Shown here piece after piece: positions 17,098-23,811 of a stretch of DNA of 32,700 nt (within the stretch, counting starts at the first letter, position 1; each line of letters opens with the position of its first letter). Below the pieces are notes generated by a model. That model saw only the letters and a list, made by a program, of their open reading frames with translations, made no database searches and was not told where the DNA came from. Where the stretch lies: positions 1 to 32,700 of the forward strand of contig JAYPEI010000022.1 in NCBI GenBank assembly GCA_038125665.1. Reading direction: 5' to 3'. Source of the DNA: CAILUG01 sp038125665. GTDB lineage: Bacteria; Pseudomonadota; Gammaproteobacteria; Pseudomonadales; Pseudohongiellaceae. The position numbers and the translations under genes were made by a program.

Positions 17098-19083
17098 ATG
17101 TTCAAATTAATAAAAAGAATATTTCTGCTTAGTTTTTTGTTTTTATCTTGGGGTAAGTCTGGGCTAGGGCAAGCTGATTTGACGTCTGTCCTTGCAGGCG
17201 AGTTAGTGGTTGAGCCTCCAACGCTACTTTCATTGGGGTTTGAATGGAATATTGAAGGAGATTCTAACCGAAATGCTCAAGTGGAGGTTCAATATAGGGT
17301 TGCAAAAACCCAACAAGCTTGGCAGCAGGGACTTCCCCTAGTGCGCTTGCAAAATGAGCGGTCCGTCTTTGATCAGACTTTAGACTACACAGCACCCAAT
17401 ATGTTTGCGGGAAGCATTTTTTACCTCGAGCCGTCAACCTCATACGAGGTCAAGCTGAATCTAACAGATCCTGATGGCGTTACTGGCAACAGCGAGAGAA
17501 TTGTAGAGGTGCAAACAAGAGCAGAACCCAAAGCAAGTAAAACAGGGCGCGTACTACATGTCTACCCACTGGATCACACGGGTTTAGAGTTACAGCCTGC
17601 TTATCATGGACTCTTGGCTGCTTATTACATGGCTGGGCTTGGAGGAGATTGGAGCCGAGCGTCTGGGCAACGAGTTGCGCCGGGTGACACTCTCTTGGTT
17701 CATGCTGGAACCTATAAAGAATTTGACCGTCGTTCCTACACACATGAAATTGATTCAGGTTACACCACCTGTTGTGGAACAACTTGGGATGGTACTTACT
17801 ATCTCACTGCAAAAGCCACTGAGGACCAGCCCATCACTATTAAAGCAGCTGGGGATGGGGAAGTTATTTTTGATGGCGGTGGAAATAATGTGCTGTTTAA
17901 TGTTATGGGGGCGAGTTGGCATTTATTTGAGGGTATTACATTTCGCAATACTACTGTAGCTATTGAGGCGGGTATGAAAAATATTACAGGTGCAGAAGGC
18001 ATCATGGTAAAAAAAAGCCGTTTTGAAGATATTGGTACCGCTATTCACAGTGATTGGTCAGGCTCAAAATTCTTCTACGTTGCCGACAACGAGATGATTG
18101 GGCGTCGACCAGAGAAGTTAATGGGCTGGTACAATATTTCTCCATGGAATGAGCAGCCAGATTTCGCTGAGGCTCGGTTGCTGGATTCTTATTATGCTGT
18201 CGCTGTCTATGGTGCTGGGCATGTCATCGCCTTTAATAAAATTTCTGGCTTTCATGACGCTATAGATCATGCAACTTATGGCATGCCTGATGGCTATCCG
18301 AATATTCCCAGAGATCGTATGCCAGTCAGTATTGATATCTATGGTAATGATGTATCTAACCTGGACGACAATTGCTTTGAAGCGGATGGTTCGATGCATA
18401 ACATGCGTATTTTTAACAATCGTTGTTTCAATGTTGCGGTAGGGGCAATGAGTCCACAACCTGTATTTGGGGGACCAGTTTATTTTATTCGTAATGTGGT
18501 ATATCACTCACCTTATGGGCCTGTGAAAATTCATGCAGACCCAGCAGGAGTTATTTATCTTCATAACACTTACATAGGCGAGTTTCGTCAAATTACACCT
18601 GCTTCAAATATGTATTTATTTAACAATCTTATTCTAGGTCAAGAACGCCAAGAAACTACTTTGGCCCTGCGAACTTATACGAACTATAGTCAAAGTGACT
18701 ACAATGGTTTTCGTGTTAATAAAGGGTCTTCTAAACCATTCAGTTGGAATTCTCCTGATCTGAAAAAATCACGTGACTATGAAGGGCAACTAGAAATTCG
18801 AGAGTTTTCGTCACTTGAAGACTACCAGCGGGTGACTGGAAAAGATGTCCATAGTGTGTTGCTCGACTTTGATAGTTTTATTAATGCACCTATGCCAGAT
18901 TTAGATGCTCCCACAAAACTTTATGATCCTGCACAGATCAATTTACAATTACGTGAGGGAAGTCCTGCTATTGACGCCGGTATGGAACTGCCGAATATCA
19001 ATAATTATTTTCATGGTAAGGCGCCTGACCTTGGGGCTTACGAGTTTGGACAAGCAGTCCCTCACTATGGTCCTCGTCCCTAA
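17098..19083 (+). CDS. Secreted right-handed parallel beta-helix protein with N-terminal Fn3-like domain
   Basis: This 661-residue exported protein has a signal peptide (IFLLSFLFLSWGKSGLG). Residues about 35-145 look like a fibronectin-type III domain, with a late LEPSTSYEVKLNLTDPDG strand. From about 185 to 530 the sequence has the pectate-lyase-like parallel beta-helix pattern, including GDTLLVHAGTYKEF, ITIKAAGDGEVIFDGGGNN, HLFEGITFRNTT and repeated N-x-x-F/Y turns. The C-terminus has SPAIDAG and APDLGAYEFG, common in secreted beta-helix proteins. Such proteins are often polysaccharide lyases or hydrolases, but I cannot identify a family-specific catalytic triad. It is the only clearly secreted protein of the operon before the 457-bp gap, so I infer that it binds or cleaves the polymer whose products the neighbours metabolise. 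Confidence 0.82.
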   Translation: MFKLIKRIFLLSFLFLSWGKSGLGQADLTSVLAGELVVEPPTLLSLGFEWNIEGDSNRNAQVEVQYRVAKTQQAWQQGLPLVRLQNERSVFDQTLDYTAPNMFAGSIFYLEPSTSYEVKLNLTDPDGVTGNSERIVEVQTRAEPKASKTGRVLHVYPLDHTGLELQPAYHGLLAAYYMAGLGGDWSRASGQRVAPGDTLLVHAGTYKEFDRRSYTHEIDSGYTTCCGTTWDGTYYLTAKATEDQPITIKAAGDGEVIFDGGGNNVLFNVMGASWHLFEGITFRNTTVAIEAGMKNITGAEGIMVKKSRFEDIGTAIHSDWSGSKFFYVADNEMIGRRPEKLMGWYNISPWNEQPDFAEARLLDSYYAVAVYGAGHVIAFNKISGFHDAIDHATYGMPDGYPNIPRDRMPVSIDIYGNDVSNLDDNCFEADGSMHNMRIFNNRCFNVAVGAMSPQPVFGGPVYFIRNVVYHSPYGPVKIHADPAGVIYLHNTYIGEFRQITPASNMYLFNNLILGQERQETTLALRTYTNYSQSDYNGFRVNKGSSKPFSWNSPDLKKSRDYEGQLEIREFSSLEDYQRVTGKDVHSVLLDFDSFINAPMPDLDAPTKLYDPAQINLQLREGSPAIDAGMELPNINNYFHGKAPDLGAYEFGQAVPHYGPRP

Positions 19084-19146
19084 GACCCCAGAAGTAATTA
19101 AACATTATAGCTCATTTGAGACTACCTAACTCAGAGGATTTGTATT

Positions 19147-20112
19147 ATGAAGTTAAAAATTCTCTTAACCAGGCGCTGGCCTGACACAATAGAAAAAGCG
19201 CTAGCCGAAGATTTTAACGTCACAATTGTCGATGACCCACTGACTTTCGATCAGTGGCGTCAGGCCATGCAAGAGTATGATGCTTTGTGCCCTTGTGTTG
19301 CCGACAAACTACCGGCTGGGATATTTCAATTTGACAAGCCTTCTAGGACAAAATTAATTGCCAACTATGGTGTAGGTTATAACCATATAGATATAGTCGC
19401 GGCTGCTCAAGCGGGAGTAGCTGTTACTAATACTCCTGGAGTCCTCACAGATGCTACTGCAGATATTGCCTTAACATTGATGCTGATGATTTCCCGTCGT
19501 GCGGGAGAAGCTGAACGTCAATTAAGAGCAGGACTTTGGCCTGGTTGGTATCCTACTCATTTAATGGGGACCTCGATGACAGGTAAAACTCTTGGCATTG
19601 TAGGCATGGGGCGGATTGGACAGGCACTAGCAATGAAAGCTGCTCACGGCTTTGGTATGAAAATTCTCTACCATAATCGCCGTGAATTACACGATGCACG
19701 CACTCAAGGTATGCAAGCAATATACTATAAGCGGCTGGAAAATATGCTACCTAAATGTGATTTTGTCTCCCTACATTGCCCAGGTGGGACAGAAACTAGA
19801 CACCTTTTTGATACGAAGATGCTTTCACTATTGCCGACTCACAGCTACCTTATCAACACCGCTCGAGGTGATATAATCGATGAAAATGCTCTGTATTTAG
19901 CATTACGAGAAGGAAATTTAGCCGGTGCTGGGCTGGATGTTTATGAGTTAGAACCCAGTGTTGAGCCAGGGTTGCTAAGATTAGAAAATGTAGTGTTACT
20001 ACCTCATTTGGGCTCAGCCACTTTAGAAACTAGAACGGCAATGGGAGAACGTGCTAGGCAAAACTTACTCGCTTTTGCATCTGGCAAAGAATTGCCTGAT
20101 AGAGTTGTTTAG
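19147..20112 (+). CDS. D-2-hydroxyacid dehydrogenase, glyoxylate/hydroxypyruvate reductase-like
   Basis: This 321-residue cytoplasmic NAD(P)-dependent enzyme reduces 2-oxoacids such as glyoxylate or hydroxypyruvate to D-2-hydroxyacids. The nucleotide-binding fold has GIVGMGRIGQ (151-160). The catalytic set is complete: R240 in NTARGDI, E269 in YELEP and H287 in LPHLGSAT. Upstream, ANYGVGYNHID matches the substrate-domain signature. The basic RR pair after the second Rossmann strand (YHNRREL) suggests possible NADPH use, as in GhrB-type enzymes. A gagga site precedes the start. It lies 63 bp after the beta-helix gene and before a 457-bp gap. It may handle the C2/C3 acid end of the pathway. Phosphoglycerate dehydrogenase is unlikely because no ACT domain is present. 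Confidence 0.9.
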   Translation: MKLKILLTRRWPDTIEKALAEDFNVTIVDDPLTFDQWRQAMQEYDALCPCVADKLPAGIFQFDKPSRTKLIANYGVGYNHIDIVAAAQAGVAVTNTPGVLTDATADIALTLMLMISRRAGEAERQLRAGLWPGWYPTHLMGTSMTGKTLGIVGMGRIGQALAMKAAHGFGMKILYHNRRELHDARTQGMQAIYYKRLENMLPKCDFVSLHCPGGTETRHLFDTKMLSLLPTHSYLINTARGDIIDENALYLALREGNLAGAGLDVYELEPSVEPGLLRLENVVLLPHLGSATLETRTAMGERARQNLLAFASGKELPDRVV

Positions 20113-20569
20113 CCATTAATAAGGGTAGTTAAAGGAGCCCTATTTGTAATATTTACATGATCTTCTGATCAACTATATCCATTGGCAACTTTGTATGCTC
20201 ATACTATAACAGGGGAAAGATGAATTTATGCAGCTCGCTCAGCTAGGTTGTTCCTTACTGAGCTTTGCAGCTTTTGGGAAGCCAATTTTAATTTTATAAA
20301 GAAAGTGAAAGCACTTCTTAAAAGTTGCCAACAAGTGCTGTGCTGATTTATCTTGACTAATTCGCTATCAGTGCTTGAGCTGACACAACAGGTGGGCGCT
20401 AGCTTGTTTTTTTCCCAACATAGAAGTTAATTAGTGGGTAATTTGCAAGGCATGCCCTTTATAAGCCCCATCAATTAATTTTATCTAAGAATTAAGCTAG
20501 CTCACATGACACCGAATAATGAGCACCCGACTTGCATACAAATGTCAAAACCACTAAGAACATAGACTG
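20113..20569. other. 457-bp non-coding gap with several inverted repeats
   Basis: No credible gene. The clearest structure is an 11-bp perfect inverted repeat, TTGGCAACTTT (20182-20192) and AAAGTTGCCAA (20321-20331). Between and around the arms are smaller stems: GCTCAG/CTGAGC (20237-20242 and 20258-20263) and AGCACTT/AAGTGCT (20310-20316 and 20333-20339). The gap separates the catabolic genes from the PQQ-type dehydrogenase gene and may hold a promoter, a leader RNA or a small RNA. No transposase remnant is seen. Confidence 0.4.
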
Positions 20570-21781
20570 ATGATTAATTTATTCCAAGTAGTTTTTTTAT
20601 TTCTATTTATCACCATCCCATTTTTTCCCAACATGACTCAAGGGCAACTTTCACCAGAGCTTAGCCAAGAAACCTACAAATTTTTAACTTATCATGTGAG
20701 GGGAGAAGCCAAAGTATTGAAAGCTTCTCTAGAACACCCTTGGGGAATGAGTTTTCTGCCAGATGGCAGTATTTTAATTACCGAAAGAGCGGGCAGCTTA
20801 CACTTAATAGACAAAGACTTTGAAAAATCTGTAGAAATAACTGGCTTGCCACCGATATACAGCAAAGGTCTTATCGGGCTAATGGCCATTCAAGTAGCCC
20901 CGGATTTCTCTGTCAGTAAAACAATTTACTTTACTTACACAAGACAAGCTATGGATGAACTTTCATCGAATGTCTTTTCTGATACGACCCTTGCACAAAA
21001 GATAGTTGTTGTACTAGCTCGGGCCAGACTTAAAGCTAATTCACTTGCTAATGTAGAAGAGTTACTAGTCTCTGATAGCTGGGATGGTGAAGGTGGTGCA
21101 GCAGCACCTCTATTGATTGGCAATGATGGCAAGCTCTATATGGGGATCGGAGCTACAAGGGATGACTCAGCTCAGAACCCAGGCAGTTTAAGGGGTAAGG
21201 TATTGCGTCTTGAACTAGATGGCAGACCAGCGGAGGGCAATCCTTATCTTAGCGACCCTACATTCAGGCCAGAAATCTTCACCTTGGGGCATAGAAACCC
21301 TTCAGGATTAACTCTTCACCCCACTACAGGGGAATTGTGGGAAGTGGAATATGGTCCTAATGGGGGAGATGAAATCAATATCTTGAAAGCAGGCGGTAAC
21401 TATGGATGGCCCATAGTTAGTTTGGGAAGAGACTATTCTGGGCCTAAGATATCACCACGTCCGTGGTTAGAAGGGATGATCGATCCTGAGATTTCTTTTC
21501 TACCGGGTATCTCTCCTTCAGGCATTGCTTTTTACCAAGGAGAGGATTTTCCTCAATGGAGCACCTCCGTATTTGTAGGTGCTCAACGAGTGGGTCAAAT
21601 TCCTGCAACTGGTCATTTGGTTCGTATTCAATTGGATGATAACCAATACGAACGGGCCAGAGAAAGCATTTTAGGAGAGATAGGCCAACGCATCAGGGCT
21701 GTGCAAATGGGCCCAGATAGGCGTCTTTATTTACTTACAGAGGAACAAAAAGGTGCGTTAATTGTTTTAAATCCTTTTTAA
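20570..21781 (+). CDS. Secreted PQQ-dependent sugar dehydrogenase (YliI/Asd-like)
   Basis: This 403-residue six-bladed beta-propeller is of the soluble PQQ glucose/aldose/sorbosone dehydrogenase family. A signal peptide (VVFLFLFITIPFFPNMTQG) sends it to the periplasm. Family motifs appear in order: HPWGMSFLPDGSILITERAG, GLIGLMAIQVAPDF (usually GL-D-ALHP), LGHRNPSGL, WEVEYGPNGGDEINIL, GGNYGWPIVS and RIRAVQMGPDRRLYLLTEE. These place PQQ- and Ca-binding residues in the GHRNP and GGDEIN segments. It would oxidise aldoses to lactones and pass electrons to the respiratory chain. No PQQ synthesis genes are in the window. The tadA frame opens 2 bases after its stop, giving possible coupling, although the functions are unrelated. 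Confidence 0.88.
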   Translation: MINLFQVVFLFLFITIPFFPNMTQGQLSPELSQETYKFLTYHVRGEAKVLKASLEHPWGMSFLPDGSILITERAGSLHLIDKDFEKSVEITGLPPIYSKGLIGLMAIQVAPDFSVSKTIYFTYTRQAMDELSSNVFSDTTLAQKIVVVLARARLKANSLANVEELLVSDSWDGEGGAAAPLLIGNDGKLYMGIGATRDDSAQNPGSLRGKVLRLELDGRPAEGNPYLSDPTFRPEIFTLGHRNPSGLTLHPTTGELWEVEYGPNGGDEINILKAGGNYGWPIVSLGRDYSGPKISPRPWLEGMIDPEISFLPGISPSGIAFYQGEDFPQWSTSVFVGAQRVGQIPATGHLVRIQLDDNQYERARESILGEIGQRIRAVQMGPDRRLYLLTEEQKGALIVLNPF

Positions 21782-21783
21782 GT

Positions 21784-22266
21784 ATGATTAATAAGATTCT
21801 GATAAATATGAGTTTTAATATTGAAGACAATAGATTTATGCAGCTTGCCTTGGAACAAGCTCAGCAGGGTGCTCTTCAGGGTGAAGTGCCTGTTGGCGCC
21901 GTGTTAGTGAAAGACGGTCAAGTCCTTGCCAAAGCTTTCAATACTCCCATAACAAATCACGATCCTACAGCTCACGCAGAAATTTGTGTACTGCGTGAGG
22001 CGGCGAAGGAAAAAGCAAATTACCGCCTCCCGGGAACAACCTTATATGTCACCCTGGAGCCATGCACGATGTGCATGGGAGCTCTGCTTCATGCAAGAGT
22101 CCATCGGATAGTTTTTGGAACCCGTGAACCTAGAGCTGGAGCCATAGTTAGTCAGCTAAAATTAGCCGAACAAACTTTTTATAACCACCGTACCGAAGTT
22201 GCTGAGGGATTGTTAGGGGAGGAAAGTGCAGCTTTGTTGAAAGATTTTTTTTCACATAGAAGATGA
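21784..22266 (+). CDS. tadA: tRNA-specific adenosine deaminase TadA
   Basis: This 160-residue cytidine-deaminase-fold enzyme converts the wobble adenosine 34 of tRNA-Arg(ACG) to inosine. The zinc and catalytic residues are complete: HAE (H64, E66) and PCTMC (C94, C97), with VPVGAVLV, LYVTLEP and VFGTREPRAGA as TadA signatures. The GTREPRAGA stretch favours TadA over guanine or cytosine deaminases. The frame opens at ATG 21784, but alignment with E. coli TadA favours the Met at 21808 (MSFNIEDNRFMQLALEQA); neither has a good ribosome site. The gene is in the same broad neighbourhood as purL, as in many gammaproteobacteria. A TGAGTC/GACTCA stem overlaps its stop codon (22264-22282). Confidence 0.95.
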   Translation: MINKILINMSFNIEDNRFMQLALEQAQQGALQGEVPVGAVLVKDGQVLAKAFNTPITNHDPTAHAEICVLREAAKEKANYRLPGTTLYVTLEPCTMCMGALLHARVHRIVFGTREPRAGAIVSQLKLAEQTFYNHRTEVAEGLLGEESAALLKDFFSHRR

Positions 22267-22438
22267 GTCAGGTAGAGACTCACTGTTAACTTTGATTCTC
22301 TATTATCTTTCAGTATTCTAGACTGATTTTAGGACTTGGCCAAAATTTGCTCTTCGCTCATCATCTACGATTCCAAGTTAGGGACATGAAAATCCAATGC
22401 TTAATATTGTGGATATTTGTAGCTAACTAGAGAAGTTA

Positions 22439-22468
22439 CCCCTGCTGTCACAAATGGAAAAGCAGGGG
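22439..22468. terminator. Stem-loop downstream of the porin gene
   Basis: CCCCTGCT (22439-22446) and AGCAGGGG (22461-22468) are perfect 8-bp arms with a 14-base loop, placed 19 bp after the porin stop on the minus strand. The stem is strong, but the following minus-strand bases (TAACTTCTC) are only weakly T-rich. It may act as a terminator or an mRNA 3' stabiliser, and could serve the tadA transcript from the other side. Confidence 0.5.
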
Positions 22469-22487
22469 CTGGTTGTTTATCGAACGC

Positions 22488-23228
22488 TTACAACTCGAAG
22501 TCAACACCATAGGAGATGACAAATTTGATATTGTCATTATCGCGAGCAGCCATGGATGCATAATCTTCAATACCATCGCCATCATCATCAGTACCTAGAT
22601 TGGTGCCAGAGACTAAGAAGGTGAATCCATCTTTTGCAAGGCTAATATTATAGTCCATATAACCTTTGGTGACGCCATTAAATGAATCCACAAAATCCCC
22701 ATCATGGTATCCTGCATGGAAACCGACTTCTGCACCTGAGTCCAAGGGAATTGTGTAATCCAGTGAAAGGTAAGAAGCTGATGCGAAGCCAAAGTCTTCC
22801 CCAGGGCCTTCGTCAGGTTCAGCGGACGCCAGTAGACTTAGCGTGGCGCTAAAATTTCCCATGCCCAATGAGCCGTAAACTTCGCTAAAGTCGTAGCCAG
22901 CATTTTTGTCGTAGTTATAGTAGAGATAACCGACATCATAGACCAGGCCGGAGGCTTCTCCACTGAAGCCAAAGTACATATCATGCTCGTAGGAGTATGC
23001 ATCGTCAGCATCGTAAGAGACATTAGAAACCCAGGTGCCAGCATAGAATCCATTTTCTGAGGCATAATCAATGCCACCTTGTATGGCTCCCTCGTTAATT
23101 GACTGAGTCAAACCGCGCCAGAGATAATTATTAGTAACACTGGCATTGGCTGTCAGTTCAGCGTGAGAACTGGCGCTAGCCATAATTAATACCGAACCGA
23201 TCGTTGTGCCTAGAATTGTTTTTTTCAT
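22488..23228 (-). CDS. TorF family putative porin
   Basis: This 246-residue outer-membrane protein has a standard signal peptide (MKKTILGTTIGSVLIMASAS, cleaved after SHA). The mature protein starts ELTANASVTNNYLWRGLTQS, the hallmark of the TorF/Gcw_chp family. Alternating beta strands rich in Tyr, Gly and Asp follow, such as GFYAGTWVSNVSYD and YDVGYLYYNYDK, ending in Phe-Glu-Leu (KFVISYGVDFEL). An Asp-rich loop DDDGDGIEDY could bind Ca. The family is predicted to form a small beta-barrel; substrate and transport role are unknown. It has its own promoter and AGGAGA ribosome site and is transcribed away from purL, between tadA and purL, where many gammaproteobacteria carry mltF. Confidence 0.9.
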   Translation of the reverse strand: MKKTILGTTIGSVLIMASASSHAELTANASVTNNYLWRGLTQSINEGAIQGGIDYASENGFYAGTWVSNVSYDADDAYSYEHDMYFGFSGEASGLVYDVGYLYYNYDKNAGYDFSEVYGSLGMGNFSATLSLLASAEPDEGPGEDFGFASASYLSLDYTIPLDSGAEVGFHAGYHDGDFVDSFNGVTKGYMDYNISLAKDGFTFLVSGTNLGTDDDGDGIEDYASMAARDNDNIKFVISYGVDFEL

Positions 23229-23293
23229 GTGTTTCTCCTATGAAGTAAATTATTGGGAAAATCAATTCGGTTGGCGTACCTTTTTTCTTTTAC

Positions 23294-23321
23294 ACTGTAT
23301 GTCTAGCAATTTGCTTGCCAA
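23294..23321 (-). promoter_or_regulatory. Candidate sigma-70 promoter of the porin gene
   Basis: On the minus strand, TTGGCA (23316-23321) and TACAGT (23294-23299) are separated by 16 bases, matching 4 or more of 6 consensus bases each. An AGGAGA ribosome site (23234-23239) precedes the ATG. A near-palindrome GCAATTTGC lies in the spacer and could be an operator. Confidence 0.4.
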
Positions 23322-23457
23322 TTTCTCACTGATATTCTTATTAACACTTCAAGTATATAATTTATAAGATATTTTATTTTTATTGATGGCTAGATAATTC
23401 TATAACAGGCATATGCTTGAGTCTTGGACCAGAAGAATTCATTAAACAAGCAAGGCT

Positions 23458-23520
23458 GACCACGCGTCCTCGTGGTGCTAATGAAATTGAATTTGCCCCG
23501 TTGTGGTGCGAGGTCTTTTT
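23458..23520 (+). terminator. Plus-strand stem-loop with T-run upstream of purL
   Basis: GACCACGC (23458-23465) can pair with GCGAGGTC (23508-23515) with one mismatch, and TTTTT follows at once. An inner stem ACCACG/CGTGGT (23459-23464 and 23471-23476) competes with it. GTGGTGC occurs twice as a direct repeat. Two competing stems plus a T-run resemble an attenuator or a small-RNA terminator; no plus-strand gene precedes it here. Confidence 0.3.
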
Positions 23521-23541
23521 CTGATTTTGTCTCTGATAGCC

Positions 23542-23565
23542 AAAAAAAACCCCCTATTCAGGGGG
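23542..23565 (-). terminator. Strong intrinsic terminator, minus strand
   Basis: On the minus strand the hairpin CCCCCT-GAAT-AGGGGG is followed directly by eight T's. This is a textbook Rho-independent terminator in that direction. On the plus strand no T-run follows. It lies upstream of the porin promoter, so it ends a transcript that starts somewhere between here and purL. Confidence 0.75.
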
Positions 23566-23660
23566 GCGCACTAGTAATTAAGAGCTAAGCTTCAAGGGGA
23601 AAGAAGTGTCCAAAGAGACTTCAATATAACTTATGCACGTCCCGTGCCAATTATTTCTAT
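23542..23660 (-). ncRNA. Candidate small RNA ending at the minus-strand terminator
   Basis: Reading the minus strand toward the terminator, three hairpins follow one another: GCACG/CGTGC (23635-23647, loop of 3), GAAGTCTC/GACACTTC (23603-23622, loop of 4, one mismatch) and the G+C-rich terminator. There is no open frame of note and no upstream minus-strand gene to explain the terminator. The 5' end is not defined and I found no clear promoter. It does not look like 6S, SRP or tmRNA. Confidence 0.3.
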
Positions 23661-23811
23661 AGTGTAGCGTTGCAGTTTTTTTTATTTGGTTCTAGGTTAA
23701 ATCTGAGGGGGGAGAAAAACTCATAATAAACTCAATAATTCTATCAGTCTTTACCATAGTCCCTTAGAATAGGCCAATTAGTTTGGTCCGAAATAGTTAG
23801 ACTGGTATCCG

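Larger units (their letters stand above)
23229..23811. other. 583-bp gap between the divergent porin and purL genes
   Basis: No credible gene on either strand. The left part holds the porin promoter. The centre holds a plus-strand stem followed by T's and a strong minus-strand terminator preceded by more hairpins. The right part must hold the purL promoter; I see no PurR-type operator (ACGCAAACGTTTGCGT). Confidence 0.5.

Noticed and set aside
17480..18507. Minus-strand open frames opposite the beta-helix gene
   Set aside because: The plus-strand protein has a signal peptide and clear fold pattern; the opposite frames show no recognisable features.
20182..20331. Insertion sequence bounded by the 11-bp inverted repeats
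   Set aside because: No transposase frame between the arms and no obvious target-site duplication; only a tiny non-autonomous element remains conceivable.
22264..22282. TGAGTC/GACTCA stem at the tadA stop codon as a terminator
   Set aside because: Only 6 bp, overlaps the stop codon and lacks a T-run; noted in the tadA entry only.
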